DNA from: a virus
Virus record (IMG/VR): IMGVR_UViG_3300024343_000049
Location: 1 to 36,356 of that record
Direction: 5' to 3' (one strand)
DNA: 36,356 bases
In this document: piece after piece, positions 29,801-35,844 of the stretch
Layout of the letters: each line of letters begins with the position of its first letter
Position numbering within the stretch: the first letter of the stretch is position 1
Translations under genes and position numbers: made by a program
The notes under the pieces: model-generated
What the model saw: only the letters and a program-made list of their open reading frames with translations
The model's database searches: none
What the model was told of the DNA's origin: nothing

Positions 29801-30518
29801 CAACGAAAACGCCGTCACAGCTACAACCCTACAAACTGCACGTACAATCAACGGCGTGTCGTTTAACGGCTCTGCAAACATTACCGTAGCGGATAGCACT
29901 AAGTTACCATTAACTGGTGGTACTACAACGGGAACTATTAACGCACCCACCTTCAACGCTACTAGCACAACTAGTGGCGGTTTCCAAGGTATTGATGCTG
30001 ACACCGTAAGTAGCCCTAGCTTTACATGGACTGCTGACTTAAACACAGGTATCTGGAGACCGGGCACTGATATTGTTGGTATTACTGCTGGTGGTAATGA
30101 CGAGTTTAGGGTTTATACTTCTTATACCATTGCGTATGGCTCAAGTCGCGCCCCTATCTTCTACGATAGCAACAACACTGCTTATTACGCAGACTTGTCT
30201 TCTACAGGTACGTCAATTAATGCAGCAGGCTCTATTGTTGCTGCCTCTGATATTCGTTTAAAAGATAATATTGAAACAATACCAAATGCACTAGAGAAAA
30301 CATTGAAGCTACGTGGTGTAACATACACACGAAAAGACGGTGATAATAAAACTAGGCAGGTTGGGGTTATTGCTCAAGAAGTAAAAGAAGTTTTACCTGA
30401 AGCGGTTGTAGATGGCGCACATTTATCCGTTGCCTATGGTAATATGGTAGGTTTGTTAATTGAGGCTATTAAAGAGCAACAAAAGCAAATCGAAGAACTT
30501 AAATCAAAATTAATTTAA
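23898..30518 (+). CDS. Giant tail fibre with S74 intramolecular chaperone
   Basis: 2206 codons. N-terminal ~30 residues probably anchor to the tail; residues about 30-470 are an Ala/Ser/Asn-rich heptad coiled coil (NAATSES-type units); then a beta domain with YWNSTTKKMYVYNGT, a HSALTGRGAEDQHPISAITNLQS linker, GLSGGG repeats, four ~55-residue repeats (1142-1363), knob-like TWGSWRKM and TWQAWRTVVDSSN segments, and DSNNTAYYADL before the end. The last 90 residues are a peptidase S74 chaperone: cleavage expected before S2117 in ASDIRLK, with K2122 completing the Ser/Lys pair. Trimeric host-receptor binder. Fold of the middle is inferred. Confidence 0.9.
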   Translation: MGYNSTPGATGDAPDGGVYDSQTSPTEQVAGLTLLNKTAIAAENALNSQEAAKASEVSALASSLSALASKNSAEASADAAESSNLLANQALNQTIVAADNASNSASASAISAEQAETSSTLAGQHEATALDYVTTAGTYVQLSGINSTAAATSATNAATSATNAATSESNAATSEANAANSASSAATSATNAATSESNADTSKSNAATSASNAATSAANAATSESNAATSATNAATSESSAETYASNAASSAEAIAAIELIAAENAELASTSASNAATSENNAETSESNAATSANAAAVSASAALASSNSASTSAGTAASDASTASTAAANALTSASNAFTSASNAATSESNAATSANSASTNAINAASSASNALASEGTALSASNSALASSASASQSAYNAQQSSASASTSAAAALVSETNANTSNIQSTNSAVNSEISAQASAASAFASAQSAAASALSAESAALSYDQFDDRYLGPKEEEPTLDNDGDALLEGALYWNSTTKKMYVYNGTIWEGTAITLSVFDTDDLSEGTANKYYLTSRATEDVGAVTLDMTGFVNRTDSTLSFNTVTRVLTLTPTTTTVIYYRGKKYEVSSPLSITITNTSGGRYVYFNPTTEALAEGNIGDYGGIITNALVSYVYWDSVAQKALIFGDERHSAHRDTQWHLSKHIEQGSVWRSGGNASYTLLNEANISLAFSNPISIADEDVVHSIAHSATPSLPYQQVLEGAAVIPTVYLSGTTYVQTTASTVPWVAGTALARYNPVSGGVGSLVDVTNNNYMSYWIVATNDSVYPVKAIMGHNQSNKIEDIEAETFGDYGLPVPELVPMYHVILRVDTAYTQNTPHVAIAAVYRLTGREVSTATAFSATSHSALTGRGAEDQHPISAITNLQSTLDTEASTRASADTALQTAIDAEATARATAISDEASARSSGDTNTLTSANDYTDSAISSLVDTAPTTLNTLNELAAALGDDANFATTVSTNIGLKADKSTTISAGTGLSGGGSLASNRTISHADSTVTAGTYGSSTSIPSITVDARGHVTAASGNSISVGDGSFTVNTSTGLSGGGQLGTANQAYATSLTLTNTDRGSQQNIFKNIAVSGQPTVIADNNNDTLTFVAGSNISLTTDPAADSLTINANIPTYSLATSTVAGIVKLESDVDQTITANPISAAIGRTYGIQLNELDQMVVNVPWSNTTYNIATSTVAGIVELFSDTDQSIAANAVTATAGRTYGIQLNSDNQMVVNVPWSNTTYNIATANIPGLVELFSDADQSVPANPISAAGSRTYGIQLNSANQMVVNVPWVDTDTTYSQATASTLGLIKLEDDTVQTVAANAVTATSGRTYGVQVNNSGQAVVNVPWSDTNTDTNNYVTSAAFDTGTGVLTLNRSGLTAVTVDLDGKYAESSHTHSYVSEGGTTFSGEYPVTARTAANTIYSHSGILFRGSDSRLTVSGLIYASGTQRVFADNYHPNADKWTTARTNTVTLTGDVTGSGNASVDGSGNWTVSVATTVGDNSHNHSIDSISDEHRLFNNMGANHNTTTNFNSVPNFGARYVQAGTNGPTGVGSHQFYGFTLGLGNEYSISQYASQLYWARQAQSGGTYLWARDLESGTWGSWRKMSAGYADSAGSASTADYATTAGSADQIDGWGFVNTGSNSAVNADTINSNGISYYTAGVTNFSGNSTDGALYSQRYSDSWQHQIAGDYRSGQIALRGKNNGTWQAWRTVVDSSNVGTYAALPGHSHSNYVTTTYNSSLNSDSRNSRGVTRLYRRDDNSDYSVQTYWTGSYWRLYGYYGDSGHADVQVGYADSAGYASSAGSAGNATTLNSKASSAFHQRIHYGTTAGNSGYYKIKILPATSWMMSFIIRVYQSYGSFDIRVSGYNYGGNYWYSPEASLIDGSSTSIEVRFGYDSAYNLWVAIPAASYTGLDVVSVVNGYTQVDGDYADQFSITHQTSLTGTTQTTVTAYRPLKYNENAVTATTLQTARTINGVSFNGSANITVADSTKLPLTGGTTTGTINAPTFNATSTTSGGFQGIDADTVSSPSFTWTADLNTGIWRPGTDIVGITAGGNDEFRVYTSYTIAYGSSRAPIFYDSNNTAYYADLSSTGTSINAAGSIVAASDIRLKDNIETIPNALEKTLKLRGVTYTRKDGDNKTRQVGVIAQEVKEVLPEAVVDGAHLSVAYGNMVGLLIEAIKEQQKQIEELKSKLI
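24341..24660 (+). repeat. 21-bp / 7-residue repeat array in tail fibre
   Basis: Imperfect 21-base units encoding A-A-T-S-x-x-N, tight here and looser from about 24000 to 25300. Encodes a trimeric coiled-coil stalk; unit number can vary by recombination, changing fibre length. Confidence 0.85.
27321..27986 (+). repeat. Four ~165-bp repeats in tail fibre
   Basis: Units at 27321, 27486, 27651 and 27822. Each ends in RTYGIQLN...QMVVNVPW or a variant. The first three are close in nucleotide sequence around ATGGTTGTTAACGTTCC; the fourth has diverged. Suggests recent tandem duplication of a beta repeat. Confidence 0.85.
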
Positions 30519-30527
30519 ATTAGCCAC

Positions 30528-30556
30528 GGAGGGGGTTTCGGCTCCCTCCTTATTTT
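30528..30556 (+). terminator. Intrinsic terminator after tail fibre
   Basis: GGAGGG - loop - CCCTCC followed by TTATTTT, ten bases after the tail fibre stop. The next gene's ribosome site follows at once. Confidence 0.8.
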
Positions 30557-30569
30557 AGGAGAAAAGAAA

Positions 30570-30926
30570 ATGGCGATTACGTATACATGGAAAATTACTG
30601 GTCTAAAGACTAAAGATGTCACAGATAGTAAGAAAAGTGCAGTAGTACAGACCTACTGGGAAAAGAGGGGATTTGATGAAAATGGTAATGAGGGTATGTT
30701 TGCTGGTGCAACACCATTTACAGTAGACCCTACAGATGATTCAGGACCATTTATTCCTTTTGATCAACTTACAGAAGCAGATGTGCTTGCGTGGATTCAA
30801 TCTGTAGTTGTAGACGGTTATGAAGAGCATGTGAATTTAAAGATCCAAGAACAAATTGATGAAAAAGTTAAACCAGTAGTAGACACACAAATGCCGTGGG
30901 CTGCTAGTGCTAATACAGAGGGATAA
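30570..30926 (+). CDS. Conserved phage protein near tail fibre (DUF7936-like)
   Basis: 118 codons. MAITYTWKITGLK start, VVQTYWEKRGFDENGNEG, FIPFDQLTEADVLAWIQSVV and VKPVVDTQMPW match a small family common near tail-fibre genes in cyanophages and other aquatic phages. Probably a virion or fibre-assembly component. AGGAG before the ATG. Confidence 0.65.
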   Translation: MAITYTWKITGLKTKDVTDSKKSAVVQTYWEKRGFDENGNEGMFAGATPFTVDPTDDSGPFIPFDQLTEADVLAWIQSVVVDGYEEHVNLKIQEQIDEKVKPVVDTQMPWAASANTEG

Positions 30927-30928
30927 AT

Positions 30929-31306
30929 ATGGCAACTACATTAACTAGCACTGGGATAACTTTTCCTGATTCAACTACACAAACCACTGCTGCAAGTGGT
31001 GGTGGTTCAAGTATTGGTGTAGATCAAACATGGCAAGATGTTACAGGATCCCGATCGCTAAATACAACGTATACTAATGACACAGGTAAACCTATTCAGG
31101 TTACGGCCAGTATTCAGGCGCAAAGTACTCTCAGTACAAAACGTGCAATTGCCGTAGTAAATGGTGTTACGATTCTAGAATCGTACACGCAAGATTGCTG
31201 TGGTATTCCACAATATTCATGGTTTCCTCTTTCCTTTATTGTACCTGCTGGTAATACGTATCAATTAAGAGGTATGAGCATTTCTAGATGGGCTGAATTA
31301 CGATGA
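30929..31306 (+). CDS. Small fibre-like virion protein
   Basis: 125 codons. The N-terminus LTSTGITFPDSTTQTTAA is a motif found at the start of many phage fibre and decoration proteins; a Gly/Ser linker follows, then a beta-rich domain (IQVTASIQAQSTL, YSWFPLSFIVPAGNTYQLRG). Possibly a short receptor-binding or decoration protein. Starts two bases after the previous stop and overlaps the next gene (ATGA). Confidence 0.65.
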   Translation: MATTLTSTGITFPDSTTQTTAASGGGSSIGVDQTWQDVTGSRSLNTTYTNDTGKPIQVTASIQAQSTLSTKRAIAVVNGVTILESYTQDCCGIPQYSWFPLSFIVPAGNTYQLRGMSISRWAELR

Positions 31307-31527
31307 TATTACCTGAACAAGATATTATTGATGAACGTATGGCTATTTGCTTGGCATGTGATAAACAAAAAGACATGAGCCACGATCCGTTATACTTCTT
31401 TATAGATGCCATTGGTAATTTAATACCGGACGCACCTAAGACTTTATGCACTGAGTGCAGTTGCCCAACATGGGCCAAAGTACGGTTTATGACAAACAGC
31501 TGCCCTTTAAATAAATGGAAACGCTAA
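31303..31527 (+). CDS. Small Cys-rich zinc-finger-like protein (DUF6171-like)
   Basis: 74 codons. CLAC, then CTECSCPTWAK and NSCPLNKW give six cysteines with the spacing of a small zinc-binding family often found among phage tail/lysis genes. Translationally coupled to the previous gene. Function unknown. Confidence 0.65.
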   Translation: MILPEQDIIDERMAICLACDKQKDMSHDPLYFFIDAIGNLIPDAPKTLCTECSCPTWAKVRFMTNSCPLNKWKR

Positions 31528-31563
31528 ATTTAAAATAACTTAAATAAAGACTAAACAAATAAA

Positions 31564-31773
31564 ATGGAAAATACAAAAACAACCATTACACTTAATGATA
31601 AAGAATATCTAATTGCAGATATGAATGAAGAAGAAAAAATGATTCTTAATCATATTGCAGATTTAGAACGTAAGCTTTCATCAGCAAAATTCAATGTTGA
31701 CCAACTACAAGTAGGACATAATGCCTTTGTATCTATGCTGGCATCTTCGCTTGAAAGACCTAAAGAGGAATAA
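31564..31773 (+). CDS. Small helical protein (DUF6447-like)
   Basis: 69 codons. Short beta start with NDKEYLIADMNEEEK, then a long helix (LNHIADLERKLSSAKFNVDQ). Pattern resembles DUF6447, a small phage family. The stop is followed directly by the next ATG. Role unknown. Confidence 0.6.
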   Translation: MENTKTTITLNDKEYLIADMNEEEKMILNHIADLERKLSSAKFNVDQLQVGHNAFVSMLASSLERPKEE

Positions 31774-31995
31774 ATGAAAGAAGTAACACACCAAGAAATT
31801 TATGATAGGTTAATTACCTTAGAAGCTAAGGTAGATAAATTAAATAACGAAACACAAGAAGTTGTTAGGGCCTTTTCTGCAGCACAGGGTGCATTTACCG
31901 TGTTAGAATGGATTGCTACTGCTGCAAAACCTGTCTTATGGATTGCAGGTGTAGTTACAGCCTTTTCGTTTATGATTTCAGAATATAGAAAATAA
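31774..31995 (+). CDS. Small membrane protein, possible lysis factor
   Basis: 73 codons. N-terminal coiled coil (IYDRLITLEAKVDKLNNETQ), then one strong hydrophobic segment (about 47-68, IATAAKPVLWIAGVVTAFSFMI) and a short basic end. In a cluster of membrane genes before the endolysin, so it could be a holin partner, antiholin or pinholin-like protein. No conserved holin motif. Confidence 0.6.
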   Translation: MKEVTHQEIYDRLITLEAKVDKLNNETQEVVRAFSAAQGAFTVLEWIATAAKPVLWIAGVVTAFSFMISEYRK

Positions 31996-32010
31996 GAATG
32001 GAGAATAAAT

Positions 32011-32454
32011 ATGCTTGCTGAACTTGCCGTAGCAAACGCTGCCTTTGCAGTAATTAAGGAGACGATTGCTAATGGTGGTGACATCATGGCTGCTGGCCAG
32101 CATATCTTCTCATTCTTTGATAACAAGGCTAAAATAGCTAAGAAGGCTAATCAGTCAGGATCTGACTCAGAAGCTTTCTTTGCTCTTGAATCTATTAAAC
32201 AAAATGAAGAACAAATAAAAGAAATGTTTATTTACCAAGGTCGCCCTGGACTATGGGATGATTGGTTATATTTTCAAGCAGAAGCTAAACGTAAGCGTGA
32301 GGCAGAAGCTAGAGAGATATTACTCGCTAAGATTAAACGTAAAGAACTTATTTGGTCTTGGATTAACGGTACAATAATTGCTATCTGTGTTATAACAGGT
32401 GTAGCGGCTATTGCTGGTCTTGTCTGGGTTATTATGACTAAAGGACAATTCTAA
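32011..32454 (+). CDS. Conserved phage membrane protein
   Basis: 147 codons. N-terminal LAELAVANAAFAVIKETIANGGD, the segment EAFFALESIKQNEEQIKEMFIYQGRPGLWDDW and a charged helix (FQAEAKRKREAEAREILL) precede one C-terminal transmembrane segment (IIAICVITGVAAIAGLVWVI). I recognise the pattern as common in podoviruses near lysis genes, without a known function. Possibly cell-envelope or virion associated. Confidence 0.7.
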   Translation: MLAELAVANAAFAVIKETIANGGDIMAAGQHIFSFFDNKAKIAKKANQSGSDSEAFFALESIKQNEEQIKEMFIYQGRPGLWDDWLYFQAEAKRKREAEAREILLAKIKRKELIWSWINGTIIAICVITGVAAIAGLVWVIMTKGQF

Positions 32455-32472
32455 TTATTAAGGAGGTGTACT

Positions 32473-32901
32473 ATGTTACCCTTACTTGGAAGTCTTGTTG
32501 AGATAGGTGGTACCTGGCTCAAAGGAAAACAAGAAGAAACAAAGGCTAAAGCAGAAGCTAGGTTAATAGAGATCTCTGCTGAAGCTGATATTAAGAAAGC
32601 TAAAGCAATTGCTGCTATTAATGCTGCTGAATCAGGTCAACAACAAGATTTTGATTTAGATAAAATTGCTATGGAACAAATGGGTAAGAGCTGGAAGGAT
32701 GAACTGGTACTAGTTATTTTCTTAGCACCTATGGTCATGGCATTTATTCCAGGTATGGAGAAGTATTCTTTAGCTGGATTCGAAGTAATTAAGAGTATGC
32801 CTGAGTGGTACCAGTATACTATTATCGGTATGATTGTAGTTATCTATGGTATGCGCGGTATGGTTAAACAATTAATTAGCAGTAAATTAAACATTAAATA
32901 A
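32473..32901 (+). CDS. Holin (3-TM GTA-holin type)
   Basis: 142 codons. An N-terminal amphipathic/charged helix (KGKQEETKAKAEARLIEISA), then SWKDELVLVIFLAPMVMAFIPG and PEWYQYTIIGMIVVIYGMRG. The W-K-D-E ... P-E-W-Y-Q pattern fits the three-TM holin of gene-transfer agents and related phages. It would permeabilise the inner membrane and release the M15 endolysin encoded two genes downstream. AAGGAGG site is strong. Confidence 0.75.
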   Translation: MLPLLGSLVEIGGTWLKGKQEETKAKAEARLIEISAEADIKKAKAIAAINAAESGQQQDFDLDKIAMEQMGKSWKDELVLVIFLAPMVMAFIPGMEKYSLAGFEVIKSMPEWYQYTIIGMIVVIYGMRGMVKQLISSKLNIK

Positions 32902-32911
32902 GGAGGTTACT

Positions 32912-33112
32912 ATGGTATTCCTACCTGTGCTATTCTATTGTTTAGCTAACAATGTTTGTCAATTCGATAATGGTGCTATATCAGCTAGCATCGAAGAATG
33001 TACTAATCAAAATAACAGGGCAGAGTTAGTTCTTAGAGCAGATCCTGATGTTATTGCTTTCCAGACCACTTGTCTTGATTTAAGTAAACCTAGAAAGGCT
33101 GATATTATTTAA
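32912..33112 (+). CDS. Small Cys-containing protein, possibly exported
   Basis: 66 codons. Hydrophobic start (VFLPVLFYCLANNVC) could be a signal or anchor; four Cys (C10, C16, C30, C54) could form disulphides in the periplasm. Lies between holin and endolysin, TAATG overlap with the latter, so a lysis accessory (spanin-like) is possible. AAGGAGG site. Confidence 0.6.
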   Translation: MVFLPVLFYCLANNVCQFDNGAISASIEECTNQNNRAELVLRADPDVIAFQTTCLDLSKPRKADII

Positions 33113-33573
33113 TGAAACTAAGTAAAAATTTTAGTTTAGAAGAACTTACAAAATCAGATTTAGCTATACGCTACGGTATAGATAATACACCTGATGAAAC
33201 CGTTACAGCTAATTTACAAAGATTAGTTGATAATATTCTACAACCATTAAGAGATAAATTTGGTCCAGTAATTATTTCTAGTGGGTATCGTAGCCCAGAA
33301 GTTAATTCCAAAGTAGGTGGCAGTAAAACTAGTCACCATTGTTTCGGTTACGCTGCTGATATTGAAATTCCTGGAGTTGATAATAAAGATTTAGCATTAT
33401 ACATTAAAGATAATTTTAAATTTACACAGTTAATACTAGAGTTTTATAAGCCTGGAGTGCCTGACAGTGGTTGGGTTCATGTGGCTTACAACGAGAATGA
33501 CCTTAAAGGCCAAGAGTTGACAGCAACTAAGGAGTCAGGTAAGACGCATTATAAGCCTGGCATCGTATTCTGA
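33112..33573 (+). CDS. Endolysin, peptidase M15 type
   Basis: 153 codons. Zinc peptidase cutting the peptide part of murein. S-x-H76-xx-G-x-A-x-D83 (SHHCFGYAAD) and GWVH123V supply the zinc ligands, with E110 the likely catalytic Glu. SGYRSPEVNSKVGG is the family's substrate-site loop. No signal peptide, so it relies on the holin. Last gene before promoter G. Confidence 0.85.
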   Translation: MKLSKNFSLEELTKSDLAIRYGIDNTPDETVTANLQRLVDNILQPLRDKFGPVIISSGYRSPEVNSKVGGSKTSHHCFGYAADIEIPGVDNKDLALYIKDNFKFTQLILEFYKPGVPDSGWVHVAYNENDLKGQELTATKESGKTHYKPGIVF

Positions 33574-33592
33574 GGCGGTACCTAATAGGAAT
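33573..33592 (+). promoter_or_regulatory. Putative phage RNA polymerase promoter G
   Basis: AGGCGGTACCTAATAGGAAT, full match, beginning on the last base of the endolysin stop and pointing at PhoH. A start at the G of TAATAGG would leave a leader of only about 9 bases before the TTG start. Confidence 0.7.
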
Positions 33593-33596
33593 AATC

Positions 33597-34280
33597 TTGA
33601 AAAGAAACAACAAACAACGCAATGAACGTATGGTTAGAGAAGATAGGTCATTTCATTTCCAACCAAAGACTCGTAACCAACAGATGCTTCTAGATGCTAT
33701 AAGTGAATTTGAAATTACAGTAGCGTTAGGGCCAGCTGGAACTGGTAAAACATTTTGTTCAGCTAGTAAAGTAGCCCAAATGTTTTTAAAAGGTGGTTAC
33801 GATTATATTATATTAAGTAGAGCTAATGTGCCTACGGGTAGAACATTAGGTGCATTTCCAGGGACTGTTGAGGAAAAGCTATCACCTTGGTTAATGCCTA
33901 TTACTTCAGTATTAGAAAATAGATTTGGTAAAACTAAATATGATTATTTAGTAAGTAAGAAAACAATTCAAATGCAACCCTTAGAAACCATTAGAGGTAG
34001 GTCATTTGAAAACTCTTTAGTAATCATCGATGAATCTCAAAACTTAACATTTGATGAAATTAAAGCTATTACTACTCGTTTAGGTGAAAACTCTAAAATG
34101 ATTTTATCGGGAGATGCGTCTCAGTCCGATGTTAGTAATGGAAACGGTATTACTAAGTTTACTAAATTATGCGATAAAAATAATATTCAGATTCCAGTAA
34201 TTGAATTTACAGTTGACGATGTTGTGCGTTCAGATATTGTTGGCGCTCTAGTTAAAATGTTTGTTAAAGAAAATGTATAA
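33597..34280 (+). CDS. phoH: PhoH-like ATPase
   Basis: 227 codons from TTG 33597 (AGGA seven bases before) or 216 from ATG 33630. Walker A G45-PAGTGK-T52, Walker B VIIDESQN with D145/E146, and a LSGDASQSD sensor are all intact. PhoH-like proteins are frequent in marine and freshwater phages; a role in RNA metabolism or phosphate stress is proposed but not settled. Its own promoter motif makes it a separately controlled late gene. If transcription begins at the motif's G, the TTG message is nearly leaderless. Confidence 0.9.
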   Translation: MKRNNKQRNERMVREDRSFHFQPKTRNQQMLLDAISEFEITVALGPAGTGKTFCSASKVAQMFLKGGYDYIILSRANVPTGRTLGAFPGTVEEKLSPWLMPITSVLENRFGKTKYDYLVSKKTIQMQPLETIRGRSFENSLVIIDESQNLTFDEIKAITTRLGENSKMILSGDASQSDVSNGNGITKFTKLCDKNNIQIPVIEFTVDDVVRSDIVGALVKMFVKENV

Positions 34281-34297
34281 ATAAATAAGGAGCAGTT

Positions 34298-35842
34298 ATG
34301 CCAACCAAACAGATTTTGAATTTAGGTAGAGCAGGTATTATTAAAGATATACCCTCCATATTGCTACCGGAAAATGCTTTTACTGACGGTAGGAATGTAA
34401 GATTTAATAATGAATCTGTAGAGACTATTACAGGTGAGGCTATGTATCAGGTGATAGGGACTCCTTCAACTATCGAATATGGTATGCACTGGAGAAAACC
34501 TAGTATTGGTTATAATATTTATTTTAAAGATGGATACATTGTTAGGGTAGATTCTGTAGGTAATACATCTTCTCCTCTATTAAATAGTTCAGATCTTAAA
34601 TATGATAATAGTGTTTGGCATACTACTTACTTTAATGGTGGTTATGCAGTAGTGTTTAATAATAGTAAATCAACACCCTTGTATATGTTACATGGTGATC
34701 TAGTTGCAGGAACGGAGCCTCAAGAATTACCTGGATGGAATTATATTACAGGCATGGAGATAACTGCTGAGGTAATTAAACCTCTTGGTTATTCTCTTGT
34801 TGCCGCAAACCTTACTATTAACGATAATGGTACAATAGTTAATGCGCCCTCAACAATTAGAATTTCTGTTCAAGCAGCAACAGGACAATTTCCAACAGTA
34901 TGGCAACCAGGTTTAACGACCGATACTGCAGATGAATTTGAAATAAACTCCACATCACCTATATTAGATATGGGTGAGCTTAGAGGTAATATGTATATTT
35001 ATTCATCAGATAGTATCCATGTATTGTCTATTAATAATGGTACAAGATTACAACCATATGCTAAAGGTAATGGCATATTGAGCCAAGGCTGTTTTGCTGA
35101 GTTTGAAGGCAAACACTTTGTTGTAGATAGAAACGATATCTATATTCATAGCGGTTCAGGAGGTATTGAGTCTGTTGCAAACACTAGAATTAAGGATTAC
35201 TTCTTTAATAATTTAAATAAAAGTAAATCGGATAAAGTAATTGTAAAGAAAAATTCTAAGGCGGGTGAGATCTGGGTTTGTTATCCTAAAGGTTCTAATA
35301 GTCTTTGTAATGAAGCTCTAATCTATAATTATAAAAACAATACATGGACAATAAGGGACTTACCTAATATTGTTTCTATATTTGAAACTTATTCTACTTC
35401 AAATGGTTTTGCTTACTCAGACGAACGATTGGTTATGTTAAATAATAGTAACTATTCTTTTGTTGTAGATGAAGGATACCAAATGTGGGATGGTTATGAC
35501 TTTGTTAACTATGAGTCGTTTGTGGCAAGAGAAAAATTAAACTCAGGAGATACTCTTGGTAGTTTATTTATGAGTTCAATTACTCCTATATTTGATAAAG
35601 TACCTCTTGATTCTTCAATTAACATTACAGTTACTAGCCAAAATAATTATGTATTAGATCCTGATTGGTCTAATACAAGTGGAAGAGATGTGTTTGAATT
35701 CTTACCTAACAATGAAAGAAATCAAGGTTATAAAGTAGACCCAAGAACCAGTGGCAGATTACTTAATTATAAAATCAGTAGTGATGACTATTGGAGATTA
35801 GCTTTAATAGGTATTGATGTATACCCATCGGATAGGAGATAA
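34298..35842 (+). CDS. Tail/stabilisation protein (P22 gp10-like)
   Basis: 514 codons. Beta-rich, propeller-like repeats of aromatic-Gly turns. N-terminal GRAGIIKDIPSILLPENAFTDGRNVRF is characteristic of podovirus proteins annotated as stabilisation or tail hub proteins; FAEFEGKHFVVDRNDIYIHSG and NTWTIRDLPNIVSIF look like blade strands. With the portal and adaptor it would seal DNA and form the tail hub. Not a strict motif-based call. AAGGAG before the ATG. Confidence 0.65.
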   Translation: MPTKQILNLGRAGIIKDIPSILLPENAFTDGRNVRFNNESVETITGEAMYQVIGTPSTIEYGMHWRKPSIGYNIYFKDGYIVRVDSVGNTSSPLLNSSDLKYDNSVWHTTYFNGGYAVVFNNSKSTPLYMLHGDLVAGTEPQELPGWNYITGMEITAEVIKPLGYSLVAANLTINDNGTIVNAPSTIRISVQAATGQFPTVWQPGLTTDTADEFEINSTSPILDMGELRGNMYIYSSDSIHVLSINNGTRLQPYAKGNGILSQGCFAEFEGKHFVVDRNDIYIHSGSGGIESVANTRIKDYFFNNLNKSKSDKVIVKKNSKAGEIWVCYPKGSNSLCNEALIYNYKNNTWTIRDLPNIVSIFETYSTSNGFAYSDERLVMLNNSNYSFVVDEGYQMWDGYDFVNYESFVAREKLNSGDTLGSLFMSSITPIFDKVPLDSSINITVTSQNNYVLDPDWSNTSGRDVFEFLPNNERNQGYKVDPRTSGRLLNYKISSDDYWRLALIGIDVYPSDRR

Positions 35843-35844
35843 CT

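Noticed and set aside
23898-30518. Diversity-generating retroelement target in the tail fibre
   Set aside because: No reverse transcriptase and no template/variable repeat pair differing at adenines is visible in the window.
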